A stretch of 64,000 nt of DNA from Anaerolineae bacterium (GTDB lineage Bacteria; Chloroflexota; Anaerolineae; Aggregatilineales; UBA2796): positions 186,001 through 250,000 of the forward strand of contig JAHBVJ010000001.1 in the NCBI GenBank assembly GCA_019637615.1, written 5' to 3'. The notes under the pieces are model-generated. The model did not search any database. It saw only the letters and a program-made list of their open reading frames with translations, and had not been told where the DNA came from. The position numbers were made by a program, and so were the translations under genes. This document shows, in pieces, positions 61,035 through 64,000 of the stretch (position 1 is the first letter of the stretch; the number at the start of each line of letters is the position of its first letter).

Positions 61035-62399
61035 ATGACCTCGACAACCACGCGCACAATCAATCTAGTTACCGAAATCCCCGGCCCCAAGAGCCGCGAG
61101 ATCAACGCCCGTCGTGACGCCGCCGTGACTAAAGGCTTAGGGCGCGGCACGCCTGTCGTCATCAAAAGCGGTCATGGCGCTGTCGTGCAAGATGTGGACG
61201 GCAATACTCTGCTCGATTTCGCGGGCGGGATCGGCGTCTTGGCGGTTGGTCACACGCCCGCGCCCGTGGTAGAGGCCATGCAGCAGCAGCTTGCCGACTT
61301 GATCCACATCTGCGCCATCGTCAGCACCACCGAAAGCTACGTCGAACTCTGTGAACTGCTCAACCAGATCACGCCCGGAGATTTCGCGAAAAAGAGCATC
61401 CTATCCAACACAGGCGCGGAAGCCGTCGAAAACGCCATCCGCTGTGCCCGCGCCTACACCAAACGCCCCGCCGTCATCTGCTTCGAAGGCAGCTATCATG
61501 GGCGCACGCTGCTCACCATGAGCCTGACCAGCAAATATGATTTGTTCAAGAAAGGCTTCGGCCCCTTCGCCTCAGATATTTATCGGTTGCCTTTCCCTTA
61601 CCAGTATCGCCGCCCCCCCATGATGACCGAAGATCAGTACACGGATTACATGATCTGGCAGTTCGATCACGCCCTCACCGCGCAGGTTGATCCCTCAGCG
61701 GTCGCCGCCGTGATCCTCGAACCTGTGCAGGGTGAAGGTGGCTTTATTCCGGTGCCCAAGCGCTACATGCAGCATATCTATAAGCGCTGTCAGGAACACG
61801 GCATCTGTCTCGTGGTTGATGAAGTACAAACGGGGTTCGGACGGACGGGCACCATGTTCGCCATTGAGCAGTATGACGTGATTCCCGACATCATCATCAC
61901 GGCGAAGTCCATTGCGGCAGGGATGCCTATGAGCGCCATCACCGGACGTGCCGAGGTCATGGACGCGCCGCATCCCGGTGGCTTGGGTGGTACATACGGC
62001 GGGACACCCGTCGCGTGTGTCGCGGCGATCAAGACCATCGAGTACATCCAGCAAAACAATCTGCCCACGCGTGCCTTGCATATCGGAGATATTCTCCGCG
62101 CCGAATTTGAACGTTGGCAGCGCGAAATCCCGATGGTTGCCGATGTGCGCGGCCTCGGTTCGATGCTGGCTGTAGAACTCGTCCTGAATCGGGAAGATAA
62201 AACGCCCGCCAAGACGCAGACGCTCGATATCATTCAAGAAGCTGCCCGCCACGGCGTGATCATGATCCGCGCGGGGCTGTTCAGCAATTGCCTGCGGATG
62301 CTGATGCCGCTCACCATGCCCGACGATCAACTGCGCGAAGGATTAGCCGTCATCGAAGCCGCCATTCGCACCATCGCCCGCAAAGAAGGGCTACTCTAG
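61035..62399 (+). CDS. Class III aminotransferase (GabT-like)
   Basis: A 454-residue PLP enzyme of the 4-aminobutyrate/omega-amino acid aminotransferase class. Features are the substrate-side motif NTGAEAVENAIRCAR, GSYHGRTLLTMS, EPVQGEGGF, DEVQTGFGRTG and the PLP Lys in TAKSIAAGMPM. The ATG at 61035 follows GGAGA; the upstream 26 codons (to 60957) lack a site. Placed after a polyamine transporter, it probably takes part in polyamine or 4-aminobutyrate breakdown. The exact substrate cannot be told from sequence. It ends before the hairpin at 62421-62450. Confidence 0.93.
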   Translation: MTSTTTRTINLVTEIPGPKSREINARRDAAVTKGLGRGTPVVIKSGHGAVVQDVDGNTLLDFAGGIGVLAVGHTPAPVVEAMQQQLADLIHICAIVSTTESYVELCELLNQITPGDFAKKSILSNTGAEAVENAIRCARAYTKRPAVICFEGSYHGRTLLTMSLTSKYDLFKKGFGPFASDIYRLPFPYQYRRPPMMTEDQYTDYMIWQFDHALTAQVDPSAVAAVILEPVQGEGGFIPVPKRYMQHIYKRCQEHGICLVVDEVQTGFGRTGTMFAIEQYDVIPDIIITAKSIAAGMPMSAITGRAEVMDAPHPGGLGGTYGGTPVACVAAIKTIEYIQQNNLPTRALHIGDILRAEFERWQREIPMVADVRGLGSMLAVELVLNREDKTPAKTQTLDIIQEAARHGVIMIRAGLFSNCLRMLMPLTMPDDQLREGLAVIEAAIRTIARKEGLL

Positions 62400-62420
62400 C
62401 AACGTTATTTTCGATAGTGC

Positions 62421-62450
62421 AACTCCCTCCTCGCAAATGAGGAGGGAGTT
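62421..62450. terminator. 12-bp hairpin between convergent genes
   Basis: Perfect 12-bp inverted repeat with a 6-base loop (AACTCCCTCCTC / GAGGAGGGAGTT), between the convergent aminotransferase gene and the minus-strand gene at 62460. Confidence 0.7.
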
Positions 62451-62459
62451 AGAGCGGGA

Positions 62460-62882
62460 TTACGCTTCCACATCCCGCTCATAGCGGAGCTTGCCTTCAA
62501 TGCCTATTTCCCGTAGCGCATTGAGTACCCTCTCCACATCAGCCTGATCATCCGCGTCATATGTCCGCACGCAGATCATACGCCCGGATGCATTCTTGCC
62601 CATGCGTGACACGCTCGCCGCCTTGGACTTGTAACCAAGCTTGCCCGCTTCCGTCGCCGTCTTGATCCGCTCCCACATGGCGTCGATGTCCTCCAAATTG
62701 GTGCGGATCACCCATTGACCGGTGCGCGGCGTTGGCTGCGCTCCATCACCCTTACGTTTCGCCTCGATCCAGTACCCGATGTTGACCTCGGACGGCTTGG
62801 CGTCTTCATCATTTGCCATCCGCGCCCGCTGCACCAATTGGATCAGGTCGAGTTTTTGCGGGTCAAGTTTGTCATCGCTCAT
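62460..62882 (-). CDS. Small protein, possibly DUF1917-like
   Basis: A 140-residue soluble protein: an acidic helical N-terminus (MSDDKLDPQKLDLIQLVQRA), then IGYWIEAKRKGDG, an alpha/beta core with DAMWERIKTATEAGKLGYKSKAAS and a final VERVLNALREIGIEGKLRYERD. The combination resembles the DUF1917/Bles03 group, whose function is unknown, but this is a weak resemblance. It follows the antibiotic-monooxygenase-like gene by 18 bp and probably shares its transcript. A GAGAAG stretch lies before the ATG. Confidence 0.55.
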   Translation of the reverse strand: MSDDKLDPQKLDLIQLVQRARMANDEDAKPSEVNIGYWIEAKRKGDGAQPTPRTGQWVIRTNLEDIDAMWERIKTATEAGKLGYKSKAASVSRMGKNASGRMICVRTYDADDQADVERVLNALREIGIEGKLRYERDVEA

Positions 62883-62900
62883 GAGGACTTCTCTTCGCTG

Positions 62901-63209
62901 TTACGTCCAATGCTCATCATTGGGAAACGTATTGAAATATCGCACACCAACGCGCGGTTCTGCCATCATGTCGGCTACCGTTTCGCGCCACTTGAAAAAA
63001 TGCGGTTGCTGTTGGTGATACGCGAAATCTTCCTTAGCCCTATACACCTCGTACAAAAAGAAGCGCCCCGGATCATCTTCGCCTTGCAGCACGTCAAAGC
63101 GTAAATTATTCGGTTCTTTGCGCGTGCCCTCATGATTCAGCCGGATCGCTTCCTTGAACTGCTCAATGAATTCAGGCTTCACCTTGACCGTGACGCACAC
63201 AACGTACAT
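62901..63209 (-). CDS. Antibiotic biosynthesis monooxygenase-like (ABM)
   Basis: A 102-residue ABM/YgiN-fold protein: MYVVCVTVKVKPEFIEQFKEAI start, CAVT-type small beta strands, HEGTRKEPNNLRFDVLQ, LYEVYRAKEDF and HFFKWRETV. Proteins of this dimeric barrel fold act in quinone oxidation or autoinducer-2 breakdown (LsrG). Specific function is not determined. It leads a two-gene unit on the minus strand with the gene at 62460. Confidence 0.85.
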   Translation of the reverse strand: MYVVCVTVKVKPEFIEQFKEAIRLNHEGTRKEPNNLRFDVLQGEDDPGRFFLYEVYRAKEDFAYHQQQPHFFKWRETVADMMAEPRVGVRYFNTFPNDEHWT

Positions 63210-63337
63210 GAGTCTATATCCTTGCTATGGGTGAGTATCCTACGCCTTGATTGTAGACGAGATGCGCAAATTCGTCGCGTTGAGCGCATCATGCTATGCT
63301 GATGTTTGATACCAGATACCAAGATCAGTGGGTTCCC

Positions 63338-64000
63338 ATGTCTTCACCACTTCCCAATTCCGGTGCAGCCTTCGATCACATCGCGGATCGTTATGACGCC
63401 GATTCTACCGATCTGCTCATCAGCCGTTGGATACGGGAGCGCGTCTGGTCATGGCTAACGGACATATTCCAACCGGGGATGCGCGTTTTGGAGATCGGCT
63501 GCGGCACGGGTGAGGATGCGGTCTGGTTGGCGAAGCGCGGCGTCAGCGTCACCGCCACCGACGCCAGCCCGCACATGTTAGCCGTCACGCAGCGCAAAGC
63601 CGAAGAAGCGGGCGTCAGCGCGCTCGTCACCACACGCCAACTCGATCTCAACGCGGCGACTTCATGGGACATCCCGTCGCACGATGGTGCATTCTCCAAC
63701 TACGGTGCGCTCAACTGCATCGGCACTTACCGCGATCTTGGCGCTGCTCTCTCCCGAATCGTGCGCCCCGGCGGACGAATTGGCCTCGCTGTGATGAGTC
63801 CCTTGTGCGTGTGGGAACTCCTGTGGCACACCTTGCACCGCGATCTGCGCACTGCCACCCGTCGTCTCAGCGGCACATCGACGGCGCACATCGGTGGCGT
63901 CTCCTTTCCCGTCTACTACCCCACACCCCGCCGCCTGATCCGCGAATTCGGCTCGGACTTCCGCCTACAACATCTGCGCGGTCTTGGCGTCTTCCTCCCG
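63338..64000 (+). CDS. Class I SAM-dependent methyltransferase, partial
   Basis: The frame begins at the ATG at 63338 and runs off the window edge, giving 221 codons so far. Motif I reads VLEIGCGTG (about 47-55), followed by ATDASPHMLAV (motif II area). NYGALNCIGTYRDL and RPGGRIGLAVM mark further methyltransferase motifs. The substrate is unknown. The last part is missing, so the C-terminal half cannot be described. Confidence 0.88.
   Translation, partial: MSSPLPNSGAAFDHIADRYDADSTDLLISRWIRERVWSWLTDIFQPGMRVLEIGCGTGEDAVWLAKRGVSVTATDASPHMLAVTQRKAEEAGVSALVTTRQLDLNAATSWDIPSHDGAFSNYGALNCIGTYRDLGAALSRIVRPGGRIGLAVMSPLCVWELLWHTLHRDLRTATRRLSGTSTAHIGGVSFPVYYPTPRRLIREFGSDFRLQHLRGLGVFLP

Overview
The window reads as a chromosomal segment of a Chloroflexota bacterium, probably of the Anaerolineae/Phototrophicus side. 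This is an inference from family content: long Pro/Thr-rich linkers in surface proteins, DUF5666 and DUF5667 proteins, a CSLREA beta-helix protein, a TrmB-family regulator, and a PATAN (DUF4388) protein paired with a small GTPase. No rRNA or tRNA was recognised. One RNA gene is clear: RNase P RNA, at about 33541-33910 on the minus strand.

Layout. 1-5.2 kb: an RsbQ-like hydrolase with a multi-PAS histidine kinase, then an orphan membrane protein. 5.3-6.2 kb: three tiny membrane stress proteins (GlsB/YeaQ, two DUF1328-like). 6.4-8.2 kb: lepA. 8.4-10.8 kb: two tandem patatin lipases. 10.9-11.9 kb: a WecA/TagO-like phosphoglycosyltransferase lacking an expected Asp. 12-18.5 kb: a minus-strand chain of a GT-C-like membrane protein, ECF sigma factor, anti-sigma-like protein, DUF5666/PepSY protein, spermidine-synthase-like membrane protein and a small membrane protein, with two near-identical ECF-type promoters. 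19-22 kb: a TrmB-like regulator and a P1B-4 metal ATPase with related operators. 22.3-23.5 kb: CSLREA surface protein. 24.2-26.2 kb: second ECF sigma/DUF5667 pair. 26.6-32.2 kb: TadE/TadG-type secretion or pilus cluster. 32.4-33.4 kb: decayed IS982 element. 33.5-36 kb: rnpB, a small secreted protein, and mntH with a dyad operator. 36.2-39.6 kb: dnaX-ybaB-recR and a Uma2 nuclease-like gene. 39.6-40.25 kb: a gene-free stretch with a strong promoter and a structured RNA candidate. 40.25-44.1 kb: metabolic and coiled-coil genes. 44.2-50.4 kb: a 1616-residue repeat/TolB surface protein and a third ECF sigma/membrane partner pair. 50.6-56.8 kb: a signalling island with two GAF-PAS-class III cyclase paralogues, a PATAN protein, a small GTPase and a hydrolase. 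57.7-62.4 kb: PotBCD-type polyamine transporter without an ATPase gene, and a class III aminotransferase. 62.4-64 kb: small enzymes and a methyltransferase cut by the window edge.

The most interesting signal is the cyclase pair. The upstream paralogue has lost the second metal-binding Asp but keeps the transition-state Asn and Arg. The downstream paralogue keeps both metal Asps but has lost that Asn and Arg. Neither homodimer should be competent, but a heterodimer would rebuild exactly one complete site, the division of labour seen in the C1/C2 halves of mammalian adenylyl cyclase. The genes are tandem and sit directly before a PATAN/GTPase pair, so the group may form one signalling unit.

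A second theme is envelope sensing. Three ECF sigma factors each sit beside a single- or double-pass membrane protein, and most sit near Thr/Pro-rich or low-complexity surface proteins. For the first, the shared promoter architecture lets its likely regulon be proposed from sequence alone.
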